Assembly (NCBI GenBank): GCA_015179125.1
Contig: WHVA01000282.1
Span: forward strand, 1-64,000
DNA length: 64,000 nucleotides
Source of the DNA: Gautieria morchelliformis
Taxonomy: Eukaryota; Basidiomycota; Agaricomycetes; Gomphales; Gomphaceae
Direction: 5' to 3'
The position numbers were made by a program, and so were the translations under genes. Shown here piece by piece: positions 29,675-39,749 of the stretch (position 1 is the first letter of the stretch; each line of letters opens with the position of its first letter). The notes under the pieces were generated by a model, which was not told the origin of the DNA, did not search any database, and saw only the letters and a program-made list of their open reading frames with translations.

Positions 29675-30890
29675 ATGAGTGCTCCAATCGACTTCTCCGA
29701 GATGACGAGTGCCGAGATGAAACAGCATTTCGCTGACATGCTCGCGCAAAAGGAACTGGCCAAAAAACGCGAGGCCGAGGAAGCTGCGTGGAAAGAGAAG
29801 GAACGTCGGGAGAAAGAGCGGAACGAACAGGAGAGGAAGGACCATGAGCGCCGCAAGGAGGAGGAGCACGTCCGCGAAGAGAAACGGAAACGGAATGTGG
29901 CTAAGAAAGCTGCTGAGGACAAGGCTGCTGCGGAGAGGGCGGAAAAGGAACAGGTGAGTCAGGAATGTCTGGCGGAAATGTCCTTGTATTAACTGAAAAA
30001 TACTTCTAGAAAATTGTTCAGGACGGGTCTGAGTCAGACTCGGAAGGTTCGGTGGAAAGTACACCGTCTCCTGAAGGAAAAGGGAAACAAAAGGAAACCG
30101 CTCCTTCGGTGAACCTTGTGGCGGAATGGAAACAACGGGCGGACGAATTCCAGAAGGCTCGAAAGAGCAAGTTAAATCAGATGCTGGAGTTGCGTGAACT
30201 AGGACCGGAAAATCCCGCGACTAAGAAGCGGAAAACGCGGGACGATGATGAAGAGGAAAAGGCTCCTTGCAACCCATGCGAATCTAGGGGGCTGGATTGC
30301 ACGTGGTCGAGTAATTCACGGGAAACATTGTGCGATCAGTGCCGGGACAAGAAAAAACGCTGTGTCGTGGACGGGTGTGCCTTGAGGGTGGAGCGAAAGA
30401 AACAGAAGGTTGAGAAGTCGATTCTGAAGTCGGAACCGGGACCGAGCGGAGGGAGGTCCACCGAATCATTTCTGGTGACCGGAAAATCAGGACAGGCGGT
30501 GTTGAACTGGTTTACGATGTGTTATCCACTCCTTGACATTGCCGGATCGCTGAGGGCCATGCGGAAACAGCAACGCGAAATCCGGGACTAATGATCAATA
30601 TGGCAGAGGTTCAGCAGCATCAGGTTCTGTCAATTCAGAACCAGATGACTGTTATGTCCACAGTCCTGGAACAGTTGACGTGGGAAATGCGGTGGCGGAA
30701 TGATCTGGTCCGGGGCCGAATGGACGCGCGGCTGCGGGAGCAGGGAATTGGGGCGGAAGCGAGTCCGAGCGGGAGGGCGGAAACGAGGGAAAGAGTGGAA
30801 ACGGAGTTGGTGAGTGTCGAGGTAGGAGAGGCAGAAAAAGAGCCGGAAACGGAGAAAGAGGTCGAGGCGGAGACAATGAGGGAGGAGTAG
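29675..30890 (+). CDS. Antisense accessory gene of Gypsy-B, Zn2Cys6-like protein (frameshifted)
   Basis: Exon 1 is 29675-29953. The intron is 29954-30009 (56 bp, GTGAGT..CTAG) and exon 2 starts at 30010. The protein begins MSAPIDFSEMTSAEMKQHF, with the same charged helical N-terminus as the Gypsy-A copy. The cysteine cluster at about 30265-30385 reads CNPCESRGLDC, ten residues, CDQCRDKKKRC. A one-base deletion near 30587 gives a stop at 30591, after which a +1 frame continues to 30890 with the conserved Gln-rich helix and Glu-rich ending EAETMREE. Splice sites in the antisense direction are preserved in both copies, the best evidence that this is a real gene and not a shadow of the retroelement frames. 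Function unknown. Confidence 0.75.
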
Positions 30891-31020
30891 GGGTCTAAAA
30901 GACTTGTAAATAATTTCTTGGAGTGTCGGAAATTAGCGTAACGGATATTAATTGGATTTTGACATGTAACTTGAGATCTGTAAGAATAAATGAGGGTATC
31001 GGAAGTGGAATCGGAAATGA

Positions 31021-32106
31021 CTAGGGCGCGGAAATGGGGCCAGGCTTATCGGGATATGACTTGTGAAAATCAGAGACGAGGTCAGAGGCGTGATCGAGTT
31101 CCGTGGCATAAATCCAGGAAGCCTCTTCGTCGGTGTTTTCATAGCCTGCCCACTTGACTAGGTACTGGAGTTGGCAGCAGTATCGTCTGTCAAGCTTGGA
31201 GTTGAGAATTTCCGAGATTTCATATTCCGGTTCTCCGTCGATGATTACCGGCGGAGGCGGAGGTTGTTGTCGATTCGGAATTGTATTCGGAACTGCAGGC
31301 TCAAGCATAGAGACGTGGAATACCGGGTGTACTGCGCGCATATTGTCAGGAAGTCTGAGGGTGAAAGAACGACTGCCGGCCTTAGTGATGATCTCGTAAG
31401 GTCCAAGGTATTTTTCAGAGAGTTTCTTCAAGGGGCGAGTGGTGCGGAAGTTTTCAGCTTTGACAAAGACTTTGTCGCCTATCTCGAATGCCGGTTGCGG
31501 AAGTCGTTTCCGATCGGCGGAAGTTTGGTATCTCTTTTGGGCAGCGGATATGTTCTCTCGGAGGTGCTGGTGAAGGTCGTCAAGTTCTACAATGAAATCT
31601 CGGGCTCTTGCAGAGGCGAGGTCGCGTTCAGGGTGGATGGCGAGATTTGGGTGGTAGCCCTTGTTGGCATAAAAGAGTGAAATTCCGGTGGTGGCGGAAG
31701 GCGCATTGTTGTAAGCAAATTCCGCAAGGGGAAGGAGGTCGGACCAGTTGCTGTGTTGGTAATTGCAATAGACGCGGAGATACTGCTCAAGGGTCTGATT
31801 AGTACATTCCGTTTGTCCGTCTCCTTCGGGATGATAACCGGAAGTGAAGTGGAGCTTCATGTCGAGAGCCTTGCCGGGTGTGCGGAAAAAGGAGGACACG
31901 AATTCTGATCCAGAGTCGGAAGTGACATGGGAGGGGATTCCATGCTTGGAAAAGACGTGGAGCACGAAGAGCTGTGCGAGCTGGGCGGAAGTTATGGTGT
32001 CGTAGGACGGAATAAAGATGGACTGCTTTGTGAGGAGGTCAACGATCACTAGAATGGTATCATAGCCAGATGACTTAGGAAGTTTCTCAATGAAATCCAT
32101 GGGCAC
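31021..32106 (-). CDS. Gypsy-B integrase core to chromodomain
   Basis: One uninterrupted 361-codon frame covers MDFIEKLPKSSGYDTILVIVD (first Asp), HVTSDSGSEFVSSFF (second Asp), TSGYHPEGDGQTECTNQT (Glu), the SEKYLGPYEI..HPVFHVSMLEP region, and a chromodomain, YEISEILNSKL, YLVKWAGYENTDEEASW. It is the best-kept integrase of the A/B family here. The N-terminal zinc-binding domain is missing because the fragment begins at the chimeric junction, so it cannot be a complete enzyme. Confidence 0.85.
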   Translation of the reverse strand: MPMDFIEKLPKSSGYDTILVIVDLLTKQSIFIPSYDTITSAQLAQLFVLHVFSKHGIPSHVTSDSGSEFVSSFFRTPGKALDMKLHFTSGYHPEGDGQTECTNQTLEQYLRVYCNYQHSNWSDLLPLAEFAYNNAPSATTGISLFYANKGYHPNLAIHPERDLASARARDFIVELDDLHQHLRENISAAQKRYQTSADRKRLPQPAFEIGDKVFVKAENFRTTRPLKKLSEKYLGPYEIITKAGSRSFTLRLPDNMRAVHPVFHVSMLEPAVPNTIPNRQQPPPPPVIIDGEPEYEISEILNSKLDRRYCCQLQYLVKWAGYENTDEEASWIYATELDHASDLVSDFHKSYPDKPGPISAP

Positions 32107-32831
32107 TTGTTGGCCCAGTCCTTTTGGTCATCCTTGACGACTGATCGAAGGACCTGGCCTATCGAACGGTTTGCCTGTTCGGTCACGCCATCCATTTGAG
32201 GATGGAACGCAGTGGACATGAGGAGTTTCATCCCCATGAGTCATTGGAGCTCACGCCAGAATATGGACATGAACTTCGAGTCTCAATCGGAGACTATGGA
32301 GTCTGGGACTCCATGAAGTCTTACGACCTCCTTCAGGAATAGCCAGGTTATTCCTTTAGCTGTCACACTCATCGTTGTTGGGATGAGCACGTGAGATGTG
32401 AGTCTATCTATGATTACCATGAGGTAATCACAGTCATTCAACTTGGGCAATGGGCCCATGAAGTCGATCCCGATAGATTGCCATGGTCTATCGGGTATGG
32501 GCAGGCTATGTAGTAGCCCTGCAGGCCGCTGCGTGCCTGTCTTGGTAGTCTGACATTTCATGCATGAAGTGCAGAATGCCTTGATGTCCGAGGCCATACT
32601 GGGCCACCAGTATGTTCTTCGAATGTAATTTGAAGTTTTCAGTTGACCATAGTGGCCAATCGTCTGGTGGGCATGATTGAATATGATATCGATCAGCCTC
32701 CTTCCCCCTTGAAATACATTCCGAGGGATGGCTATGACATCCCTCTTGAGCTTATTCTTCGTCCAAATCAGCCCATCCCAGATGCCGAATCTTGGATGTG
32801 CATCCAGGTTCGCCATGATCTTTGCGAACAT
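32107..32831 (-). pseudogene. Gypsy-E integrase (N-terminal and core part)
   Basis: The frame carries HHCC-type residues (HAHQTIGHYGQLK, CTSCMKCQTTK) and the core start GIDFMGPLPKLNDCDYLMVI. It stops at VSD near 32283, and the neighbouring frame (32237-32049) continues LLMSTAFHPQMDGVTEQANRSI with the Glu region. The reading then crosses into the B-type integrase start, so part of the core is present twice in series. Confidence 0.8.
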
Positions 32832-34454
32832 GGGCTCCTTATGGTAGGAGTCGTGTAGGACCTTTGGCAGGTCCAGATGGAGCCTTCGTTCATAGCCGCT
32901 GCTTCTAATATTTGCAGCTCTGTTTTCTCCACAAGGCGAGTTGATCGCCTCATAGCTGCTGTGCGCAGCTCCATGTATCGGTCGGTGGGCATTAGCTCAC
33001 CGTCCGGGTCTAGTTGTGCATCTGCATTGACGAAGACATGATCTGGGTGCTTCTCGTCACCCATATCACTCTCATAGTAGTGGGATAGGCAGTCCGCTAC
33101 TTTGTTTTCAACGCCATTGACGTGGACGGTGTTGTAATTGAAGCAGGATAAGAACTCCCACCACCGGACCTGTCTATCAGACAGGTTCTTTTGGGTCTCA
33201 AAGTACTCGAGACCCTTATGGTCCTTGACTAGGGTGAACTTTCTCCCTAGGAGTTTGTCCTCCCACTTCATTAGGGCTTCGAGCACAGTGATGGTCTCGT
33301 GCTCATGTGTTCTGTAGTGTTGCTGCGCAACACTGAACTTCTTTGACAAGAAGCCAGCTGGTCGACAGGTTCTCCAGTCTGGTCTCTGGCCGTAGATGGC
33401 ACCGACACCAGACTTTGAACCGTCGGTGATGACCCATATCGGGTCCGCGTTCTGTGCGTCAATGGGACGCAGGATCGGTGCCTTGCAGGCCAGCACCCTT
33501 ATACTGTGGAAGCATTTGTCCAGCAACGGCGTCCATTCAAATTGACGGTTGTTGCGCACGCATCCCGATAAGGGTGTGGTGTATGCGCTGATGTCTGGCA
33601 TGTAGTGTGCCAGGTATTGGACGAGGCCAAGGAATCTCTGCATGTAGAGATCCACCTTATTTTTACTTAAGAAGAGATGGCTGCTCCGTAGTCTGTCGAA
33701 TACTATGCGGAGATGTTCCTTGTGCTCTTGTATTGAGTGCGAGAAGATGAAAATGTCGTCCATGTAGACATGGACGAAGCGACCTATGCAGTGACGGAAT
33801 ATCAACGTCATGAGATGTTGAGACGTTGAAACATTGATGGGGTGTTGCAATCCCCCATCTGTATCACTTGGCTCCTAAACATGCCAAGGATCGTCGCAAA
33901 GGCTGTCTTTGGGACGTCTTCAGGACGAATACAGATTTGCTCGTATGCCTCTGACATATCGAGTTTCGTCCTGTATTTACAGCAAGCGACATCACTCCTG
34001 ATAACATCCTGATCTGGGAAGGGTGTCACGTCCTTCACCGTGTTCTCGTTCTGCTGTCGCAGGTCGAAGACGGTACGTAACGTGCCATTTTTCTTCAGTA
34101 CACACAGCATGGCACTGCTTGATGGGCCACTGCTGGTATCCACCACTTCACAGTGGTGTATCATTCTAACTTTACGGACAATTCCTCATGGAAGTGTTCA
34201 GGACACTTGGGTAGTCGATACCGCATGCATTTGTTGGGATCAATAAGATTGATCTCGTGATTCACCTCCCATAAGGGAGGGAGTTCCAATGGAATACCAC
34301 CGACGAGGTCGATGGTTGTGGTTTGAGCAGCCATCAAGCGCCATGTACATCTGTTTGGACCCCCAGCACTCGGCGGCTTTTTCCTTTTTTCTAGCGCTTT
34401 CATCGTGAGATGACAGCGTCTCTCCCTACGGGTGTAGGGAGAGGGTGAGGACAA
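32768..34454 (-). pseudogene. Gypsy-E reverse transcriptase and RNase H
   Basis: Three overlapping frames give LPKCPEHFHEELS, LRTVFDLRQQNENTVKDVTPFPDQD, RTKLDMSEAYEQI and then the catalytic box HVYMDDIFIFSHS near 33770. RNase H follows as WVITDGSKSGVGAIYGQ and AQQHYRTHEHETITVLEALMKWEDKL. Breaks at about 34160 and 33830, and an internal deletion after VDLYMQRFLGLVQYL where Gypsy-C2 has about 40 more residues, make it non-functional. Confidence 0.85.
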
Positions 34455-34478
34455 GTTGCGAGACTCATCCTCCTGGAT

Positions 34479-35177
34479 TCAATTGGCCAGGGGGGGCGTG
34501 GGCCATGAGGTGATTCTACCCACCTTTGGGTCCACACCATTCTTCGATGACTTTTTGTCATCGAAGCTTACTTTTCCTGTGGGGATAGTTTCATTCCCCA
34601 CACGGATCGTCCCTGGACTGGCAAAGTCCAGGGTCACTCCTAGTTTCCTTAGGAACGGAGTCCCCAAGATAGCATCGTAGCACTCGACATTCGCCACATC
34701 GAAGTATTCTTCGACTGTTTCGCAACCAAATCTAATGGTCATGTTTGTCCCGTAGTTGATCATTGATCGACTACCAATGCACACCAATTGCCCTGCAATT
34801 GGCTGTTCCAAGGCGAATGTCTTTATGCCAGTGGCACATGTGAATTCAGGGGATAGCAGTATCCCTTTACTGTCTAGCAGACAGTGGGCCTTTGTGCCAC
34901 CGATTTCCCTGTACCCCGACAGGGTACGGTTTTCGCTGCGTGGCCCTACCGGTCGCGTGCGGTGTTTTCTCCAATGATGATACATCAGTTCGGCCACCTT
35001 GTCTGGGGCCATCGTTCGAGCAGCCATGACTTTGGCTGTCTCATCTACCTGCGCGATTCTAATGGCGCTGGATCTGTAGGCAGTCTGGTTGTCTGCCATG
35101 TCTTCATCCCAATCATAGTATTGGGATGGTTCCGGCTCCCAGGCCTCTGCTGGCTCGCCGTTCTTGTTAAAGCCCAA
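34479..35177 (-). CDS. Gypsy-E gag tail and protease
   Basis: The 232-codon frame shows the linker EPEPSQYYDWDEDMADNQT and the protease region GGTKAHCLLDSKGILLSPEF. In Gypsy-C2 the equivalent reads CLLDSGSEGVLLSPEF, so this copy has lost the DSG catalytic triplet (DSK). YDAILGTPFLRKLGVTLDF follows. The frame is open but the enzyme is presumably dead. Confidence 0.8.
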   Translation of the reverse strand: MGFNKNGEPAEAWEPEPSQYYDWDEDMADNQTAYRSSAIRIAQVDETAKVMAARTMAPDKVAELMYHHWRKHRTRPVGPRSENRTLSGYREIGGTKAHCLLDSKGILLSPEFTCATGIKTFALEQPIAGQLVCIGSRSMINYGTNMTIRFGCETVEEYFDVANVECYDAILGTPFLRKLGVTLDFASPGTIRVGNETIPTGKVSFDDKKSSKNGVDPKVGRITSWPTPPLAN

Positions 35178-35184
35178 CTGTGCG

Positions 35185-35397
35185 TGTAAAGATATCTATC
35201 CTAAGCCTCAGGTCACAAGAGCACGACAGAACTTGACCAATGTGTGGTATTCTGATGCTACGTAGTGACAGTGTAAGGGTAAGATGCGATGGGGACCACT
35301 GGCCGGTTCCCACGCATAAACTATACAGTGGGTCCCTAAGGGGCCCACTGGGATTATGTAATAACTAATGTACATGTAGATACATGGGTTATTTACA
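35185..35397 (-). repeat. Gypsy-C2 3' LTR
   Basis: The 213-bp LTR is nearly identical to 44155-44367. On the plus strand it starts TGTAAAGATATCTATCC and ends GGGTTATTTACA. The next bases, CCCTCCCCCTC, are the complement of the purine tract. Confidence 0.92.
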
Positions 35398-35433
35398 CCC
35401 TCCCCCTCTATAGATAACTATAGGGGTTAATTA

Positions 35434-37417
35434 CTACTCATAGAGGTCGTCCATGAGGGAGTCCTCTAGAGTGGCCGATACGACGACGTCGTCGTCGTAC
35501 GGGGCCGGAGGAGCACATGACTCCTCCGGGGGCACCTCCGCGTCATCGGTGGTGATTGAGTGAGGCTGGTCAGCCTCACCACTAGCGGCGGTCTCCGCTT
35601 GGGCGCTGGGGCCCGTGTCCTCGCGGAGCATGGCCTCAACGGCCGGGTCCTCCGTTTGAGGAGGGGGCCGGAAGCGCGCCAGCTCTTGGTCGAGCTGAGC
35701 GTGAGTGAGGGGTCGCGGCACCGCGGCCCTCACATGGCTGGTCTCGATGACCTTTTGTTGGCCCTCACGGGCGGCGACGCTGAATGCCACACCGGTGATG
35801 CTGCGCTGAACGTAATGTTCAATGCACGCTGCTCGCTCGCGAGTGACTCCCGCGTAGCGGGCCAACCATCTCGCGATCTCCGCGAGTGGGATGTCGGGGC
35901 CGGCTCAGCCCTCCACAGGGAATGGGCCCGTGATTGAGAGCCGCAGGGTGGTGCTCTGAGGCGTCAGCACTTCCCTGGCGTCGACGAGGCTCGACCATTG
36001 GTCCGTCGAGCCGAAGAGGTCGAGTAGCCTCGCCCTGAGCGGTGATGCGACCCCTTTGACCCGGGGTGCAAGGGCCTTCAACCACATCCAGACGTCCATG
36101 TCATCTAGGTTGAAGGTGCCATCCGCGTTGTCACGGATGGCGGAGGGTATTCCTTCAGGGCTGTGTATCCAACCCTTTAGAATGGCCGCGATGTCGTGCG
36201 GGGTACCGCCCGCTATCATGAGACAATCCCTTTTGGGATTGCGAGCGCGTTGTTCGCGCTCGATGTGTTTGAATACGCCGATCATCTCACGCGTACGCGC
36301 CATCTGCGGCGTTTCTTTTGCCCACGCTATGAGTTCGACGAAGCGGGGTTCGTCGAGCGGGCAGACGTCATACCATTGGGTACAAGGTTGTTGGGCCTTT
36401 CCTACCGGTCGTGGTAGGAGGCCCGTCTCGGAGATCGGTGGATCTCTGAGTGGATTGAGCCTTCCCTCCCCCGGGTAGGGAGGATGAACCGACTCAACTG
36501 TCCCCGCCGGCGGAGGTAGGGCCACGCCAGGCCCAAGGTACTGGGCCTCGACCTGTGCTACCCACCGCTGAAGGGAGGGGTCGTTGATGGTGTGCGACGA
36601 TGACGCCGCTAGGTAAGCGCTGATTGCGCCTTCCTTCGCAATGGCTAGCCCATTGACGGTGTGGAGGGAGCCGCGCAATTTCTTGCGCTTTTTCTTTGGC
36701 TGCTCTGCCAGCCGCTGTGCCCGTTCGGGGTCGTACGTCTTCCAGACGGACGAGTCGGACTCCCATCCATCTGGGACGCCATACGCAGAGTCGGAAGGTG
36801 CACTCTGCCCTTCCGTTGTTGTCGTGGTCGGAGTCGGCGCCAACAATCGGGACGCAAGCCCTGATGTTGCGCGCGCCGGCAACGGCGCTGTCGCGCGAGG
36901 TGAAGATGGCCCGGCCACTGGGTCTGTGGCCGGGTCATGTCACGGCCTTTTTGAGGCAGCGTGGACCAGGGTAACCTGGAGCTGGGATGCACTCAGCTGC
37001 TGCTCCAGTTCCTTGATCCTGGTGCACTCGGTTACGAGCACGTCGTCGCGGTCCTCGACCGCGCGTTCTAGCTCCTTAACCTCTTTTTTGAGGTCGTGGA
37101 CGTCCCGGAGGGGCTCTTCTCGCGCGTCACACGCGATGCCCCTTTGGAGCCATCCCCAAGCTGCATCGACGGCGTCGCCGATGTCTTCATCCCGCAACTT
37201 GACCTTGCAGGTGCCGGTCGCAGTGCGCGGCGTAGTCCGCGCACGTTGCGCAATCGTCCGGGTGGACGATGGCGAGGGCGTCCTCCCATCCCACGATCAT
37301 CCAGTGCTCCTGGTCTATCGGAGCACGGAGAATGTCAGCGGCCCCTTGTCTCGGGGCCGTTGTTCGCGTTGTGGACGTTGACGGGTCAACGTCCATCCCA
37401 TCTTTGGGGGGCATCAT
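35434..37417 (-). pseudogene. ORF3 of Gypsy-C2: extra gene after integrase
   Basis: The start MMPPKDGMDVDPSTSTTR at 37417 lies 124 bp past the integrase stop. The HPDDCATCADYAAH CxxC motif is followed by a frame change, then the coiled coil KKEVKELERAVEDRDDVLV (37197-36940). A long frame, 36918-35905, carries CPLDEPRFVELIAWAKETPQ, CLMIAGGTPHDIAAILKGWIH and DVWMWLKALAPRVKGVASPL. The last frame, 35865-35434, ends SLMDDLYE. About 650 residues would be encoded if read through. No transmembrane segment, signal peptide or known enzyme motif is seen. The product could be structural (Gag-like) or regulatory, but this is speculation. Confidence 0.7.
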
Positions 37418-37540
37418 CTTCGTGGGTAGATGATGGTGGTGGTTGCTTCCAAGAAGCGATGCGCCCTCGGAAAGATCCGAGGTGAAAGATTAACCGCACC
37501 GTGGCCGGCGCGTCATGTTGTCTGCACGTGACAGACGCGT

Positions 37541-38986
37541 CTAGCGGCGTCTGGGGAGGTCGCGTGGCTTGCTCACCCCCCGAAGCTCTAGGTAGCTATC
37601 TAGGGCTTCGAGGTCCTTGCAGGACGACATGGGTTCCCATGTTACGTCGCCTAGGGTCCAACGGACCTGGAATTCCAGGTCCGTCGAGTTTATCCATCGA
37701 TGTGCGATAATCTCGTCGACAAGCCACTCCTCGTCGTTATTTGCTCTGAAGTCATAAAATGACTGGGCCCCGCGACGAGGGAACAATTCGTCGTTGTTAG
37801 CCTCATATCGCCGTACGAGGCTGGAATGGAAGACCGGTGAAATGCGACGGCTTTTCAGCTCGTCAGGAAGATCGAGGGTCACCGTTGAGGCGTCGTTGTG
37901 AGCCTCAACAACGCGGTACGGTCTGATGTACCACGGGATTAGTTTTCTGGCTCTTCCTTTCAGGAGAGTTAGGTTTTGTGTCGAAAGGTAGACGCGGTCG
38001 TTGGCCGCGTACCTGTCGCTCGCCATACGTTTCTTGTTTGCATGAAACATTTGTGTCACCCGGTGCTCTATGATTGCATCGTGGGCCGCCATCAGGTTCC
38101 ATTTTGCCTGATGTGCGAACCGGGCTACCCTCTTGAACGGGGTGTCCACGGCCATGGGGAGGTCTATCCACGGCATATAGCCGTGGTTCAGCTCGAAAGG
38201 TGCGAACCCTGTGGTCGCGCTGACATTGCTGTTGAAGGCGACCTCAACCATTGGGCATTTCAATGCCCAATCCTTCTGATCGTCTCTGATGACCGCGCGC
38301 AATATCTGGCCGATCGAGTGGTTTGCCTGCTCGGTTGCTCCATCCGTTTGTGGATGGAAGGCAGTTGACATGAGGAGCTTAGTCCCCATGAGTCGCTGGA
38401 GTTCACGCCAGAAGATCGACGTGAACTTTGAGTCTCTGTCCGAGACGATGGAGTCGGGAACTCCGTGCAGTCGGATGACCTCTTTTAGAAACAGCCAGGC
38501 TACTCCCTTGGCTGACACGCTCGTCGTGGTTGGCACGAGGTGTACGAGCGACGTTAGTCGGTCGATGACTACCATCAGGTAGTCATAGTCGTTGGATTTG
38601 GGCAGGGGCCCCATGAAGTCGATGCCAATCGACTGCCACGGCCTATCCGGAATGGGTAGGCTGTGTAGTAGGCCTTTGGGCCGTTGTGGCCCGGTTTTCG
38701 TCATCTGACACCTCGCGCACGATGTGCAGAACACTTCTATGTCTGGATTCATGCCCGGCCACCAATATGCTCTTCGAACGTAGTTCGAAGTCTTCAGATG
38801 GCCATAGTGGCCGACTATCTGATGTGCCCGATCGATGATAATTTCGATCAGCCTCCTTCCCCCTTGAAGAACAGAGCGGGGGACGGCAATGACGTCTCTC
38901 TTGAGCTGATTCTTAGTCCAGATCAGCCCATCCCAGATCCCGAATCTCGGGTGCGCGTCCGGGTGCGCCATGATCTTTGTGAACAT
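37541..38986 (-). CDS. Gypsy-C2 integrase with chromodomain
   Basis: A single 481-codon frame. The HHCC zinc domain is HQIVGHYGHLK..CTSCARCQMTK. The core has Asp residues in GIDFMGPLPKSNDYDYLMVV and SIVSDRDSKFTSIF and the Glu in HPQTDGATEQANHSI. A GPY/F-like segment, PWYIRPYRVVEAHND, follows, and the C-terminal chromodomain reads EWLVDEIIAHRWINSTDLEFQVRWTLG across two blocks and TWEPMSSCKDLEALDSYL. The enzyme would insert element cDNA, with the chromodomain likely guiding it to heterochromatin. All catalytic residues are present. Confidence 0.92.
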   Translation of the reverse strand: MFTKIMAHPDAHPRFGIWDGLIWTKNQLKRDVIAVPRSVLQGGRRLIEIIIDRAHQIVGHYGHLKTSNYVRRAYWWPGMNPDIEVFCTSCARCQMTKTGPQRPKGLLHSLPIPDRPWQSIGIDFMGPLPKSNDYDYLMVVIDRLTSLVHLVPTTTSVSAKGVAWLFLKEVIRLHGVPDSIVSDRDSKFTSIFWRELQRLMGTKLLMSTAFHPQTDGATEQANHSIGQILRAVIRDDQKDWALKCPMVEVAFNSNVSATTGFAPFELNHGYMPWIDLPMAVDTPFKRVARFAHQAKWNLMAAHDAIIEHRVTQMFHANKKRMASDRYAANDRVYLSTQNLTLLKGRARKLIPWYIRPYRVVEAHNDASTVTLDLPDELKSRRISPVFHSSLVRRYEANNDELFPRRGAQSFYDFRANNDEEWLVDEIIAHRWINSTDLEFQVRWTLGDVTWEPMSSCKDLEALDSYLELRGVSKPRDLPRRR

Positions 38987-39065
38987 GGTGTCCCTATGGT
39001 ACGCGTCTCGTAGGACCTTAGACAGGTCTACGCCTTGCTCGACGATCCGGCGCAGGGGTGCGCCG

Positions 39066-39749
39066 TCATTCCCTGCGGCGATGGCTCTGACTCATCATCG
39101 TCGTCGCTGGACGCGGCGACTTCGCGGGCTCTGGTGAGCCCTCGTTTAATGCGGCGGCTTCCGTTACTCTCGCCTCTGTCTTCTCAGCGAGGCGTTTAGA
39201 GCGTCTTGTCGCCGCTGTTCGCAGCTCGACATACCGGTCGGTGGGCAATAACTCACCGTCCGGGTCTAAACGCGCATCCGCGTTCACGAAGACGTGGTCC
39301 GGGTGATTGTCATCACTCGTGTCGCTCTCGTAGTAGCGCGACAGGCAGTCCGCTACCTTGTTCTCTACACCGTCTACATGAACGGTGTTGAAATTGAACC
39401 GGGATAGAAACTCCCACCATCTGACCTGTCGGTCAGATAGGCTCTTTTGGGTCTCGAAGTACTCGAGTCCCTTGTGGTCTGTGACGAGGGTGAACCTTCG
39501 CCCCAGCAGTTTGTCCTCCCATTTCATGAGAGCCTCGAGCACCGCGATCGTCTCGTGCTCGTGAGTCCGGTAGTGTTGCTGAGCAACGCTGAACTTCTTT
39601 GACAAGAAGCCGGCTGGTCGACAAGTTTTCCAGTCAGGACCTTGGCCGTAGACCGCACCGACGCCGGCTTTTGATCCGTCGGTGATCACCCAGATCGGCT
39701 CTGGGCACCTTGCGTCTACTGGACGCAGGATCGGGGCCTTACAGGCCAA
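39066..39749 (-). CDS. Gypsy-C2 RNase H region
   Basis: The 227-codon frame opens with KAPILRPVDARCPEPIWVIT, which includes the RNase H start IWVITDGSKAGVGAVYGQG (first catalytic Asp). HEHETIAVLEALMKWEDKLL (Glu), RFTLVTDHKGLEYF (Asp) and SDRQVRWWEFLSRFNFNTV follow. It is out of frame with the RT by one shift near 39800. The end of the frame (EPAKSPRPATTM) is probably read past the natural junction with integrase. Confidence 0.85.
   Translation of the reverse strand: MACKAPILRPVDARCPEPIWVITDGSKAGVGAVYGQGPDWKTCRPAGFLSKKFSVAQQHYRTHEHETIAVLEALMKWEDKLLGRRFTLVTDHKGLEYFETQKSLSDRQVRWWEFLSRFNFNTVHVDGVENKVADCLSRYYESDTSDDNHPDHVFVNADARLDPDGELLPTDRYVELRTAATRRSKRLAEKTEARVTEAAALNEGSPEPAKSPRPATTMMSQSHRRRE

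Larger units (their letters stand above)
28881..32105 (-). mobile_element. Gypsy-B: 3' part of a Gypsy-A relative
   Basis: This fragment keeps, in sense (minus) order, the integrase core to chromodomain, the antisense Zn2Cys6-like gene and one LTR (28881-29552, 672 bp, TGTTACG..CATAACA). Everything 5' of the integrase core is absent. At about 32098-32106 (shared CCATGG) it joins directly to the integrase of a different family, Gypsy-E. No LTR or target duplication lies at that junction. Confidence 0.9.
32107..35184 (-). mobile_element. Gypsy-E: pol fragment of a C-related element
   Basis: In sense order this minus-strand piece holds protease (35177-34479), RT (34454 to about 33600), RNase H (about 33500-32900) and integrase (32831-32107), related to but clearly diverged from Gypsy-C2. 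It is cut on one side by the LTR of Gypsy-C2 at 35185, and on the other it runs into the Gypsy-B integrase at 32106. It has no LTR or gag of its own. Confidence 0.88.
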
